Source: UBA2779 sp965232615 (GTDB taxonomy: Bacteria; Spirochaetota; Spirochaetia; DSM-2461). From it: 64,000 bases of DNA. Position numbers and translations under genes: made by a program. Where the stretch lies: the NCBI GenBank assembly GCA_965232615.1, contig OZ246985.1, forward strand, positions 1,922,001-1,986,000. The letters run 5' to 3'. This document shows, one piece after another, positions 9,101 through 17,236 of this stretch (positions within the stretch are counted from its first letter, which is position 1; every line of letters starts with the position of its first letter). Under the pieces are notes generated by a model. The model was not told the DNA's origin. It searched no databases and was given only the letters and a program-made list of their open reading frames with translations.

Positions 9101-10724
9101 CAACATGTTCATCAATCTGCTTATCAAGCTTATCGATACGGGATTTCATGTGTTCTTCCAGCCGATTATCAAACTTCTTAATGCTGGATTGCACCTTATC
9201 CTGCAATTCCATAAGACTGGATTCAGTATTATCCGAAGCGGACTGCACCTGTTTTTCCAGCACCTTCAACTCATCCAGATCTGTGTTGAAGTTCTCCGAT
9301 GCAGACTGAAGCCGTCCTTTGATCTGGCTCTCTAGATTGTCAGTCTCCATTTGCAGCTGTTCCTGGATTTTTACAAGCGTTATATCATGTTCACCGGACA
9401 TCGCTTCAACCCGATTTCCCAGACGCTCCTCTAATGCGGTAACATCTGATTGTATCTGCTTCTCCAATTCTGTCAGGTTGGAATCTGAATCCAGGGAGAT
9501 TGTCTGAATACGCCCTTCCAGATCACAAATCTGGCTGTAACTGGTTTCAATACTCTTTTCCGATGATTGGATGCGGACTTTAAGACGATTTTCAAGATCA
9601 TCCACACTGGTTTGCATACTGTTTTCCAAATCCGCAAAACGAGTATCAAAATGACTTGCGGCATGCCGTATTCGTTTTTCCATTTCTTCCAGCCTGTTGT
9701 CACAATCAACTGAAACTGTTTGCAAATGCTCATTCATCTCTTTCAATTTTGACTGAGAATCATCCGATGCAGCAGAAAAAACCTCTTCCAGTCTTTTATC
9801 AAAAGCACTGGTTTTAGATTGAATACTCATTTCAAATTCTTGAAACTGATTTTTTACAGCATCCATATCATTGCGTGTTTCTTTCAGCTCATCCTGAATA
9901 CTTGCGGCAGTGGATGATATTCTGTTTCTGAGATCATTGATTCCCCCGAGCCATTTTGCTTCCAGACGTGATGAATCGGAATCTATCTTTTCCTCGAGAG
10001 CAGAGAAAACTTCATCCTCCAGTTTTAACCCCTTTTCGGCTGTTTTCTCACGGCGTTCATGGAAAACAGTCTCTATCTGGGTCAAACTGTCCTGATATGC
10101 TGTAATTCCAGCCTGCATTTCTTCGTCTCTTTGAATACTGAGATTATCCAATTTTTCCCTATACAGATCTAATTGACGGTCAGTATCATCGAGATTGCCA
10201 CGAAGGTAGAGGATTTCACTATTGAGATCGGCCAGAACTTTGTCGCGGAATGCCGCAAAACGTGCTTCATCTTTTTCTTCAAGTGAGGAGAATTTTTCAC
10301 GGATTTCATTTAACCGCCCACCGACTTCATCCACATATATCGATTCATCCTTCAATCGGGACAGATTTTCATCAACTCTGAGAGCTAAATTATTTAATTC
10401 GTCAAGAGCACGCTCATGAACTTCAATCTGCTTCACTCTATCTTCAAGTTCATTGGTACGCATGATAATTTCATTCCGTGCATCTTCAATATGCGAATAA
10501 ATTGTTTTGTTTGTTTCCTCCTGCACTTCAAGATCAAGGAATGAATTGTTTATCCCATCGATTTTCTGCTTGATCCATTTATCAAGTTCACTCCTGGTCT
10601 TCTCAGCATAATTTCTGACTTTCATAAGAGATCTTCCTGCTTTGTCATAGCGCTTGGACAGGTAAAAACCAATGCCTACACCGATAATAATGAGGATATC
10701 TGCGCCATCGAAAAAGAAAGTCAT
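6177..10724 (-). CDS. SpiroCoCo-type giant coiled-coil protein
   Basis: This 1515-residue protein has an N-terminal membrane anchor (residues about 6-23, DGADILIIIGVGIGFYLS). Some 1400 residues of nearly continuous heptad-rich helix follow, with recurrent short blocks of the form LExRxQS or LDNRLEE, about 35-45 residues apart, between residues 350 and 800. The C-terminus ends in a compact helix-turn-helix-like segment (STREMIVRLSKQ, then TIANYTKISRSEVELIL). The layout matches proteins annotated in spirochaetes as SpiroCoCo family; their function is unproven, and a scaffold or filament role in the cell cylinder is plausible. It overlaps the upstream HAD gene by 4 bp (ATGA), so they are coupled. 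Several open frames on the opposite strand are shadows of its biased codons. Confidence 0.9.
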   Translation of the reverse strand: MTFFFDGADILIIIGVGIGFYLSKRYDKAGRSLMKVRNYAEKTRSELDKWIKQKIDGINNSFLDLEVQEETNKTIYSHIEDARNEIIMRTNELEDRVKQIEVHERALDELNNLALRVDENLSRLKDESIYVDEVGGRLNEIREKFSSLEEKDEARFAAFRDKVLADLNSEILYLRGNLDDTDRQLDLYREKLDNLSIQRDEEMQAGITAYQDSLTQIETVFHERREKTAEKGLKLEDEVFSALEEKIDSDSSRLEAKWLGGINDLRNRISSTAASIQDELKETRNDMDAVKNQFQEFEMSIQSKTSAFDKRLEEVFSAASDDSQSKLKEMNEHLQTVSVDCDNRLEEMEKRIRHAASHFDTRFADLENSMQTSVDDLENRLKVRIQSSEKSIETSYSQICDLEGRIQTISLDSDSNLTELEKQIQSDVTALEERLGNRVEAMSGEHDITLVKIQEQLQMETDNLESQIKGRLQSASENFNTDLDELKVLEKQVQSASDNTESSLMELQDKVQSSIKKFDNRLEEHMKSRIDKLDKQIDEHVESAENRFNTGLEEIKERVQNNTGELESRINDRLKTVSNDFKDSFKELQELEKRMSSDVSDLEKHLAAQVQSTEKGFNINLGELNERFQAESGSLASRLEEKLQLISITLDNRFNELQEMEQRVQSTAITSDKNMADLEKHMESSIDRLNKDTKENLHLELNRLNKYMDDKVNSISSKIDSDVSKLMELVDTEVINTDKYIEERIQLTSDGFDKILKEKEIHIQSNVTELDKKLDELEVQFVDSFHRKENKMLESIESHQFDYKKEVENRFKHIEGFIHDMDVLAESLEASQEKAVEDFKAVYKEFDAELRAKRENENKDLENESIRIRRIMADLENGLNSLKERAYDNVSEKLQDFEDNFFADIKNRSSELKESLDEWQRNADLEIEELSLKAVRQRDITEQQHSAELKQKLVDLQSHVFNQIDAFQVQVDTLQASLTGRIEISEKEIIQFRESLSEKLTAEKKSALVEFHEAFGSMESEIDEMLSKSSTMIKQEITGFSREMAEWKEDLANEMHQVQNNNDDWKIRVNKQISESERVMMESVDTLQLDFTTRITDIQDEFKGRTEQLILESDGERTVIVQEISDMRERVDLLSNELIEKRQVTMDDLKKQKDSFLLEFRRNSQETKSDLERKIRDLKQLVQDSRSRVDSYRSEMISQIDEDSLRLSENLNEIDRRQKDFIAETGVFKRADELKEHLKKDLAELKRQIEVVGSSRAEIQEISQQYEHVMSLYSDVNAKMSRFLTEQQKVDNLEGKIARISGLSESIEHKLDRVNDTHDTLLDLQVRLKQLEDLQKDLTQQYDRLSVTTKVLDKTTEGVDSNFQQMIELEDSIRGFGDSLASMKENMNEVAKRQAVITDNKKKIDTAVDKVAALDSSILELDSRLEELGKVREWLAKAETRLGEINTETQQHIRLLGSLSRQDNRKDPGLPDMSTREMIVRLSKQNWDPMTIANYTKISRSEVELILNLMPKNKK

Positions 10725-11377
10725 CTTGTCACCTCGCTAAGAATACTGTCAGCTAGATGCTGATAATTGGAATAAACAGTGACATCGGACGGGACATGAC
10801 GTTTATCGATACCCACAAGGGCACCACGCATACCCGAGTTTTCAGCACCCCGAACATCATACTCAAGTCTATTACCAATATAGAGAATATCTTCAGCATT
10901 AACACAAAGCTTTTCAGCCATTATACCGAATGGTTCCGAATCAGGTTTAAGCCGTTTTGACTCCGGGAAACCCAGAGTAACATCAAAGACATCATCCAAT
11001 CCAAAGTATTTGAGTTTGTTTCCAACAGGAAAATCCGACAATACGGCCAATTTCAATCCAGCATCTTTAAGACGCAACAATGCATCAAGAACTCCCGGAT
11101 AGACTGGAACATTCCGGAAACATTCCTCCCATTTCCTATAGATTATACTATCACGGATGAATTTAGATGACTCCCTATCACAATGAAGTTTTTGAGCAAA
11201 TATTTCCAGTTCATCCGAGTCTGTGACCCTATTGGATTCCCTCATAATACGTCGAGTTTTAATAAATGCTCGAACAACTCCCAGATTTGAAATCATAAAT
11301 AAAATTGAACGTTCCTTCGCTCGACGTTCCTGGTAAAGAGTTCCATCAATGTCAAAACCAACCGCTTTCAGTGCCAT
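10721..11377 (-). CDS. HAD-family hydrolase
   Basis: This 218-residue haloacid-dehalogenase-type phosphatase has motif I VGFDIDGTLY (nucleophile Asp9, acid/base Asp11), motif II VLSDFP, motif III around SKRLKPDSEPF and motif IV ILYIGNRLEYDVRGAENSG. The cap domain lies between motifs I and II (residues about 20-100), as in phosphoglycolate phosphatase-like members. Substrate cannot be told from sequence. Its stop overlaps the start of the giant coiled-coil gene. A possible small ORF ends inside its first codons. Confidence 0.9.
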   Translation of the reverse strand: MALKAVGFDIDGTLYQERRAKERSILFMISNLGVVRAFIKTRRIMRESNRVTDSDELEIFAQKLHCDRESSKFIRDSIIYRKWEECFRNVPVYPGVLDALLRLKDAGLKLAVLSDFPVGNKLKYFGLDDVFDVTLGFPESKRLKPDSEPFGIMAEKLCVNAEDILYIGNRLEYDVRGAENSGMRGALVGIDKRHVPSDVTVYSNYQHLADSILSEVTR

Positions 11378-11541
11378 TTACAACCTTTATCATTTGAAAC
11401 CACGCTACTACACCCATGGCTCTTCCACTCCATCAATGCCTTATCCAGAACTGGAGTGGATATGAGTTTCTGGAAAACGGCATCAGTGAGAGGAGTAAGT
11501 TTCGGAGTGGCATGAGGTTCCAGGTATCGCTTGAGTATCAT
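11368..11541 (-). CDS. Possible small protein translationally coupled to the HAD gene
   Basis: A 57-residue frame opens at ATG 11541 (MILKRYLEPHATPKL) after AAGGAG at an 8-nt spacing, and ends 10 bp inside the HAD gene. I recognise no family. The middle (LTDAVFQKLISTPVLDKALM) could form a helix. The strong ribosome-binding site and overlap favour a real or leader ORF; the absence of a known family argues caution. A hairpin covers the ribosome-binding site. Confidence 0.4.
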   Translation of the reverse strand: MILKRYLEPHATPKLTPLTDAVFQKLISTPVLDKALMEWKSHGCSSVVSNDKGCKWH

Positions 11542-11548
11542 AACGAAC

Positions 11549-11565
11549 ACTCCTTTTCAAGGAGT
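11549..11565 (-). promoter_or_regulatory. Hairpin sequestering a Shine-Dalgarno sequence
   Basis: On the minus strand ACTCCTT-GAA-AAGGAGT forms a perfect 7-bp stem with a 3-nt loop. The 3' arm contains the AAGGAG that serves the ATG at 11541, so translation of the small ORF could be conditional. Confidence 0.4.
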
Positions 11566-11776
11566 ATGGTCATTTCATGGCTGCCAATATCGCAACAATT
11601 CACTCCGCTGCTTGTGTGATTGAGAAGTAAATTATTCATCCCCCTCCCCTTAATCACTATTTTAACCTATTGAGATGACTGATTCCAGAAGAATTTCCTG
11701 AATTGTATACGAAATCTACTGCAATTTGGTATGTCTGGCTTGATTACTCTGTTCAATACCCGGGGGTATGCCTTAT

Positions 11777-11835
11777 GAGTACCTCAAAAAACAGCTTGAC
11801 ATGGGTTTTCGTTGAATTAACAAGCTTTCTGACAC
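11777..11835. repeat. Decayed MITE end next to a copy of the GTGTCAGAAAGC repeat
   Basis: GAGTACCTCAAAAAACAGC at 11777 resembles the GGGTACCTCTAAAAAACAGC end of the MITE family seen at 25591 and 29008. TTAACAAGCTTTCTGACAC (11817-11835) is an inverted copy of the second repeat family. The rest of the gap between 11566 and 11848 holds nothing I recognise. Confidence 0.5.
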
Positions 11836-11848
11836 TACAAAAAGCTTA

Positions 11849-13387
11849 CTAGCTGTCCTGGTATGTTTCGGGAAGTGGCAGAGGTTGGAAATCTGGAGGA
11901 ATTACCACTCGAACCAGGTGAACCATCACTTCAGGAACAACCACATCTCCAGAATCATCCCTGCCCATCTTCCCATGTTGAGCCGCTTTGTCCAGAATAA
12001 ATTCAAGAAATCGGGGCTGGGAATCTGTTCCCGGCTTTCTAATCAAAGTTTCAGCGACATCTCCTGTATCGAGAACGGCAACATGGAAACTTCCAGCCTC
12101 CCCGCCCCCACGACCGTCATCAAACCATGGAGCAAATATCATAACATGCCAATACTGATGCAGGGCTATCGGATTTCTCTCTTTCTCACTGGCATCAGGA
12201 ACAAAACGGGAATTAATCGCAGCCAGATAGATAGAACCTGGATGAATGGAAGTCAGTTGATACAGAGCTGATATCAAGTCTCCGAGTTCATAGCCGATGT
12301 CCTTTTTATGAGGAATACCAAAGAGATTACCTGTATTCAGCACCTCTTTCTCTTTTAAATCAAGATTCCGGCGAATACGTGCGGACTCTATTTGCTGAGC
12401 AAGATTTCTATTCCAGTCCAATCCAAACAGTGGGTCTCGAATAATACTGTTATTCTCTCGAATTTCCTGACCGGTAGCTGACCGGGATTCACTCCAGGAA
12501 TTCAAATTCCCTGGCTGAGCCGTTTTCCGTAAGGGAGCAATATCCAGGTATTCCTGACCAGGTTTACCCATCCAGGCTGAATATATTCCATCAGCAATCC
12601 ATTTCACAAATCCTGCACAGTTTAATCCGGTCCTGCCTGGGGGAACCGCATTAACGGGTAGTGGCTCTCCAGTTTCAATCAATACATTCCGTCCGCCTCC
12701 ATCAATGGCGGCATCATCAAATTCAACTATTTTATCTGTATAAGGCCGTATCTTTTTGACCAGAGTTTCAACTCGGCGATAACCATGCCGTCGGGGATTG
12801 GGGAAGATGAGATTCCAATCAATCAACCGATCAGTACTGGAGATTATTTCAGCAAAGGATGACAGTACCAACTCTTCAAATGAGGAAGGTATAATGACAT
12901 CATTCCCCAGTTGTTGACCGTATAGATGTATATCAAGACGACTCCGGTTCTTGTCTTCTGGAAATATACGGACGAAGCTTTCCTCATCATCCTGCAGGAA
13001 TACTTTGGCCTGTATGAATTCACCAGTCAGTATACTCTTCTTTATAATCCATGTTCCTCTGCCCCAGAGTGGATATTCTCCATCCATGTCATTTCCCCGT
13101 TGATTGCGGAATATGAGGTACCACTCCAGAATCATCTTCCTCAATTCAAAGTGAACTATCCGCCCATCGGAACGCTGTCGGAGGACGCGAAATGTGGTTT
13201 CATCAGATGGATATGAGGGAGACATCACAAGGTGCTGCAAAAAGCGCCGACTTTCCCCATTTTCGGGAAAATCTGACTGAGCAAGCATCTGACGAAACAG
13301 TGCCAGATTGGTTTCATCAGCCCGAATTCCCATTATTGCCACTGCGGCCGTCAGGGAAATAAAGAGAAATGCTCGTTTTTTATTCAT
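11849..13387 (-). CDS. Secreted NlpC/P60-like cysteine-peptidase-fold protein, otherwise unknown
   Basis: The 512-residue product has a signal peptide (MNKKRAFLFISLTAAVAIMG, likely cleaved after IRA). A catalytic-type Cys sits in TGLNCAGFVKWIADG near residue 260, and a His in GSFHVAVLDTGD near residue 445. That order fits a papain-like NlpC/P60 or transglutaminase fold acting on the envelope, but spacing is unusually long and no named family is evident. The start overlaps the der stop by 4 bp (ATGA), so the genes form one unit. The peptidase call is inference. Confidence 0.75.
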   Translation of the reverse strand: MNKKRAFLFISLTAAVAIMGIRADETNLALFRQMLAQSDFPENGESRRFLQHLVMSPSYPSDETTFRVLRQRSDGRIVHFELRKMILEWYLIFRNQRGNDMDGEYPLWGRGTWIIKKSILTGEFIQAKVFLQDDEESFVRIFPEDKNRSRLDIHLYGQQLGNDVIIPSSFEELVLSSFAEIISSTDRLIDWNLIFPNPRRHGYRRVETLVKKIRPYTDKIVEFDDAAIDGGGRNVLIETGEPLPVNAVPPGRTGLNCAGFVKWIADGIYSAWMGKPGQEYLDIAPLRKTAQPGNLNSWSESRSATGQEIRENNSIIRDPLFGLDWNRNLAQQIESARIRRNLDLKEKEVLNTGNLFGIPHKKDIGYELGDLISALYQLTSIHPGSIYLAAINSRFVPDASEKERNPIALHQYWHVMIFAPWFDDGRGGGEAGSFHVAVLDTGDVAETLIRKPGTDSQPRFLEFILDKAAQHGKMGRDDSGDVVVPEVMVHLVRVVIPPDFQPLPLPETYQDS

Positions 13388-14724
13388 TGTTTTCCCTCCC
13401 TGAGCTCCAGTATTACTGGAACCAGATTGAAACTGAAATCACGGCGGATCTGATTGACAAGGAAGCGGCGGTAGGAATCAGGGAAACCAGTTTTTTTGTT
13501 GACAAATGCTATAAACCGTATTGGTCTGGTAGAAACCTGGGTAATATACTTAATCCTGAACGATCGCCCACGCCTGGACGGCGGTGGAGTCAGGTCGACC
13601 CACTCAGCTTTGGCACGATTTAATTCTGCCGTATCCACTCGCCTGTTCTGCTGCTGATCAGCTTCAATAACAAGATTCAGCAGTTTTGATGTATTGTATC
13701 CGTGGATGGCTGAAACAGGCATGATGGGAGCCCACTCCAGAACAGGAAACTGAAAACGTATTCGATCAACCACCTTCTCAAGTTTTTCAGGATCAGGATT
13801 TTTTTCATCCCATTTATTGATAGCTATAACCATGGTTTTACCCTTCTTGAGGGCCAGAGCAGAAATCTTCTTATCCTGATCAGTAAGACCCGCGCCAACA
13901 TCAATCAGGAGGATGGTAACGTCAGCCTCAGACATGGACCTTACAGCCCGGTTAACCGAGTAGTATTCAACATTCCCGGCCACTCTGGTTCGCCGACGCA
14001 TACCTGCTGTGTCGATGATTCTCAGTGGCCGGCCCCTGTATTGAGTCTCTCCGATGACAACATCCCTTGTTGTACCGGCAATTTCCGACACCAGAGAACT
14101 ATCTTTGCCTATAATCTGATTAAGAAGCGTCGATTTGCCGGCATTGGGTCTGCCGACAATGGTCAGCACCAGTGCTTCATCATCTCCTGTTTCATCGCTG
14201 TTCCCTGCATCGTTTCCACAGACCTTCTTCAACTGCTTTCTCAAAGCGTCCTTGAGGAGATCCATATTTCTCCCATGAGCTGCTGATATGGAGATGGGAG
14301 TTCCCATACCAAGTGCTTCGAATTCCCATGCCATGCAGTCTTTATCAATGCTGTCAGCTTTGTTGACAGCCAGTACAACTTTGCTTGAGAATACGCGAAG
14401 ATCATCGGTAATAAATTGATCCTCAGCCGTTATGACTCCCAGTTCAAGCACAAAGAGAATAACATCCGCATTCTTCATCTCCAGACGTGCCCGATCCGCA
14501 ACCAGACTGTCAAAGTCACCATCAGGATCGGCTTTAATTCCCCCTGTATCAATAAGAGATATCGGGATACCCCTTAAAGAACTGTTTTCCTCAATAACAT
14601 CACGGGTCACACCGGATTGAGGAGCGGTAATAGCACGGTGTCGGCCCAGAAGTCGATTGAACAGTGTCGATTTACCGACATTGGGTCGTCCCACAATCAC
14701 TACTCTTGGTTTTCTATCAGTCAA
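13384..14724 (-). CDS. der: Ribosome biogenesis GTPase Der (EngA)
   Basis: This 446-residue GTPase assists maturation of the 50S ribosomal subunit. It has two tandem G domains: GRPNVGKST at residues 12-20 with DTGG and NKAD, and GRPNAGKSTLLN near residue 192 with DTAGMRRR and NKWD. A C-terminal KH-like domain follows (SFRIKYITQVSTRPI). Length and order are standard. It is coupled by overlap to the downstream secreted-protein gene. The 250 bp between its start and the divergent GerMN gene hold no convincing gene. Confidence 0.97.
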   Translation of the reverse strand: MTDRKPRVVIVGRPNVGKSTLFNRLLGRHRAITAPQSGVTRDVIEENSSLRGIPISLIDTGGIKADPDGDFDSLVADRARLEMKNADVILFVLELGVITAEDQFITDDLRVFSSKVVLAVNKADSIDKDCMAWEFEALGMGTPISISAAHGRNMDLLKDALRKQLKKVCGNDAGNSDETGDDEALVLTIVGRPNAGKSTLLNQIIGKDSSLVSEIAGTTRDVVIGETQYRGRPLRIIDTAGMRRRTRVAGNVEYYSVNRAVRSMSEADVTILLIDVGAGLTDQDKKISALALKKGKTMVIAINKWDEKNPDPEKLEKVVDRIRFQFPVLEWAPIMPVSAIHGYNTSKLLNLVIEADQQQNRRVDTAELNRAKAEWVDLTPPPSRRGRSFRIKYITQVSTRPIRFIAFVNKKTGFPDSYRRFLVNQIRRDFSFNLVPVILELREGKQ

Positions 14725-14974
14725 ATAAATATCCTGTGTTTTTCATAGTTAAGGCAGTATCCACCACATAGGCCAATACAATGCTTCCTGAAACATATAT
14801 CGACCAGATGATGTGTTTTTCTTCGGGAATACATGAAGAACCGCCAGAGTTTCATCCCCCTTGAGGATATGATCGGCCGCTCTATCTCATTCCTCTCCAG
14901 AAAATACACGGAACATGAGTTGTATGGAACTCATGCAGGTCTTCCAATTCCATGAAATGCTTCTATAATATGGC

Positions 14975-15730
14975 ATGAAATCTTCAAGAAAGAAAAACTA
15001 CCATTCTGTTTCTCCAGAGACGACCCGAAAACAGACAGAACAACCCCACCGGATTGATTTTCTTACAATAATCCTTGTTTCAATCACTTTAATACTTCTT
15101 ATTCTTGTATTGATTTTCCTGATAATCAGTCAGATTTCCAGAAAAGACGAAGTCGAATACAGCCAGAATCCCATTATTGAACGTGTCAAAGATCCTGTCA
15201 TACAAACCGATCCGGTCGAACCCATTCTGGAACTTGGAACACCAGAACTCGAAACGGAGAACATACCCGATGTCAGGGCTCCATCAGTCAATACAGAAAT
15301 AACAGGACAGGATAAAGCCCGTCTGTTTTTCATCAAGTTCATTGATGAGCAAAAGATTGTTACAAAAAGTGTATTGCGGGATGTTTCTTCCTCCAGAACT
15401 CCCTTAACCACAGCCATCCAATCCCTCCTGGATGGTCCCCGGGCTGGTGAATTGAGTAACGACATGTTTACTCTGATACCCAGGGATTCCAAACTTCTTG
15501 GTGCCCGTGTCGATACTTCTGTGGCCTATCTTGATTTTAACGAAGACTTTCGTTTCAACACTCTGGGGATCGATGGTTACAGGGCCCAGGTTGAGCAAAT
15601 TGTTTATACGGCGACCGAATTACCCACGGTCGACAGGGTTCAAATCCTGATAGACGGTCAGAGGGTGGATTATCTTGGTGGGGAAGGATTCTGGGTTGGG
15701 AGTCCATTGGGACGGGAAGATTTCAAATAG
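14975..15730 (+). CDS. Membrane-anchored GerMN-domain protein
   Basis: This 251-residue protein has a basic cytoplasmic N-terminus, one membrane segment at about residues 29-53, an acidic Pro-rich linker, and a C-terminal GerMN domain at about residues 110-245. Typical features of that domain are RTPLTTAIQSLLDGP, TLIPRDSKLLGARVD, VAYLDFNEDF and VQILIDGQRVDYL. GerMN domains occur in spore GerM and in lipoproteins of non-sporulating bacteria and probably bind envelope components; no enzymatic role is known. It is convergent with tlyA, whose stop lies 9 bp beyond its own. Confidence 0.85.
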   Translation: MKSSRKKNYHSVSPETTRKQTEQPHRIDFLTIILVSITLILLILVLIFLIISQISRKDEVEYSQNPIIERVKDPVIQTDPVEPILELGTPELETENIPDVRAPSVNTEITGQDKARLFFIKFIDEQKIVTKSVLRDVSSSRTPLTTAIQSLLDGPRAGELSNDMFTLIPRDSKLLGARVDTSVAYLDFNEDFRFNTLGIDGYRAQVEQIVYTATELPTVDRVQILIDGQRVDYLGGEGFWVGSPLGREDFK

Positions 15731-15739
15731 GGATACTTT

Positions 15740-16546
15740 TCAAGAATTTTTCACCATCCCTGTTTCAAGTGCCCTGTCAATTTTTTGATTGATATCAACC
15801 TCATCTGAACATCGAACAGTAGAGAGCAGGAAGAAGACTTCTACATTGCCGCGGCGACCGGTTAATGGCGAAACGATTGCGTCATGGATAAACACCTCAT
15901 CCATCTCTAAATCTTCCTTGAGCCGGAAAAGAACCTCCCGGCGAGCTTCCATGGTTTTCACAACACCATTGAAATTCGTTTCCCGTGGATTCTCAAACTG
16001 TGGTTTTATCAGGGCCAGTAGGTGTCCCCCTCCAATGAGTTTCAGGATATGAGCGGCTGCTCCCCGAATAGAACGGAAGGCAAGATCGGCCACGGCAAGC
16101 TGTGCCGGTGGCTTTAAGTAACCTGGATTCAAACTCATAATATTGGTTTTCTCATGAATTGTGACTTCAGGATGAGTTCTCAGCTTCCAGGCGATCTGAT
16201 TATATCCCACATCAATGGCATGGATGTGGCCGGCACCCCGCTGCAACAGACAATCTGTAAAACCGCCTGTTGATGTTCCTGCATCTATGCACACCTTACC
16301 CTCTGGATGGAAGTCCAGATTATCCAGCACACTATTGAGTTTTACCCCTCCCCGGCTAACAAACTGTTTTGACTCATGGAAGAAATCAGAGTCAGATGAT
16401 ACTAATGCTCTGGAATCCCTCACAAGTTCGCCATCAACATACACCTCACCGCATAGAATGGCAGCGTATATATCCTGTCTGGACATATCGGGCCAGATCG
16501 TATCAAGGTGGAGCAGAAGGGGCCTCCGAGTTGACTTCAGAGGCAT
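15740..16546 (-). CDS. tlyA: TlyA-family 2'-O-ribose rRNA methyltransferase
   Basis: The 268-residue product has an N-terminal S4 RNA-binding domain (residues about 5-65, with DIYAAILCGEVYVDG) and an FtsJ-like SAM methyltransferase domain. SRGGVKL holds Lys69, DAGTSTGGFTD (from Asp88) is the SAM-binding loop, and ALIKPQFE gives a catalytic-type Lys. The family methylates 16S/23S rRNA 2'-hydroxyls and was once called haemolysin. The start ATG abuts the end of the ymdB remnant at 16547, so it is the last member of an rny-ymdB-tlyA block. Confidence 0.93.
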   Translation of the reverse strand: MPLKSTRRPLLLHLDTIWPDMSRQDIYAAILCGEVYVDGELVRDSRALVSSDSDFFHESKQFVSRGGVKLNSVLDNLDFHPEGKVCIDAGTSTGGFTDCLLQRGAGHIHAIDVGYNQIAWKLRTHPEVTIHEKTNIMSLNPGYLKPPAQLAVADLAFRSIRGAAAHILKLIGGGHLLALIKPQFENPRETNFNGVVKTMEARREVLFRLKEDLEMDEVFIHDAIVSPLTGRRGNVEVFFLLSTVRCSDEVDINQKIDRALETGMVKNS

Positions 16547-17210
16547 TCAACTGCCTTCAAACCGCCAGAAAACGCGCTTGATTTCCAGTGCCTTCCCGGA
16601 ATCCGTATCAATTGTAATCACAACTCCATTTAATTCGCCATGACGGCTGCCCAGCTTCCTTCGAATGGGAACCTGATTGAGCGCCCGCTGGATGGACAAA
16701 TCCGAATCGATACCGATTACACTACCGGATGGACCGCACATCCCTGCATCGGTAATAACAGCCGTACCCCCGGGCAATTCTCATCGCCGCGTTGAAGGGG
16801 CAGTCAGCATTCATGCTCATCCGAATCTGGCCAATGACATTGATCACTCCAACAGCAGTATTATTGACTCTGATCAATACAGAACCACGTCCTGGAACTG
16901 TTGATGGATAGTTTGCCGGTCTGAGGATTCGTTCATCCGACTCCAATAATGGATAGGCATCCTTCTTATGCCATATATGATTTCCACTGGTAATAACATC
17001 GACACCAGGAGCATAGAGTTTCTCGGTATAAATCGAGGCCAGATCACTGCTGTCCGCCATGTTTTCACCATTGGCCACAATGATCTGGGCATCTGTTTCT
17101 TCTTTCAGCTCATCAATTCCAGCCGTCAGGGCTGCAAGTCCCGGGTCGCCAATCAAATCACCAAAGAACAATATCCTCAACCTGTCGGAGGGATAATTCC
17201 CACGGTTCAA
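16547..17210 (-). pseudogene. ymdB: ymdB-like metallophosphoesterase, broken by an internal deletion and frameshift
   Basis: The 5' part (from 17210) encodes a YmdB-type start: LRILFFGDLIGDPGLAAL, IIVANGENMADS, VDVITSGNHIWHKKDAY and NVIGQIRMSMNADCPF. After CPFNAAM the frame changes, and family sequence resumes in another frame at LPGGTAVITDAGMCGP and continues to 16547. The family segment normally lying between these parts (about 70 residues, including the distal metal-binding His motifs) is absent. The join is near 16785. It sits 27 bp after rny, as in other bacteria with rny-ymdB. Either a real deletion or an assembly error explains this; a functional enzyme is unlikely. Confidence 0.8.
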
Positions 17211-17236
17211 GTCTCATCTTCTCCAGACAGGCAGGC

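Noticed and set aside
6244..10419. Multiple plus-strand open frames inside the giant coiled-coil gene
   Set aside because: They are antisense shadows of a codon-biased helical gene, with no family matches or start signals.
14721..14909. 62-residue minus-strand frame upstream of der
   Set aside because: No ribosome-binding site, unusual Cys/His-rich composition and no recognisable family.
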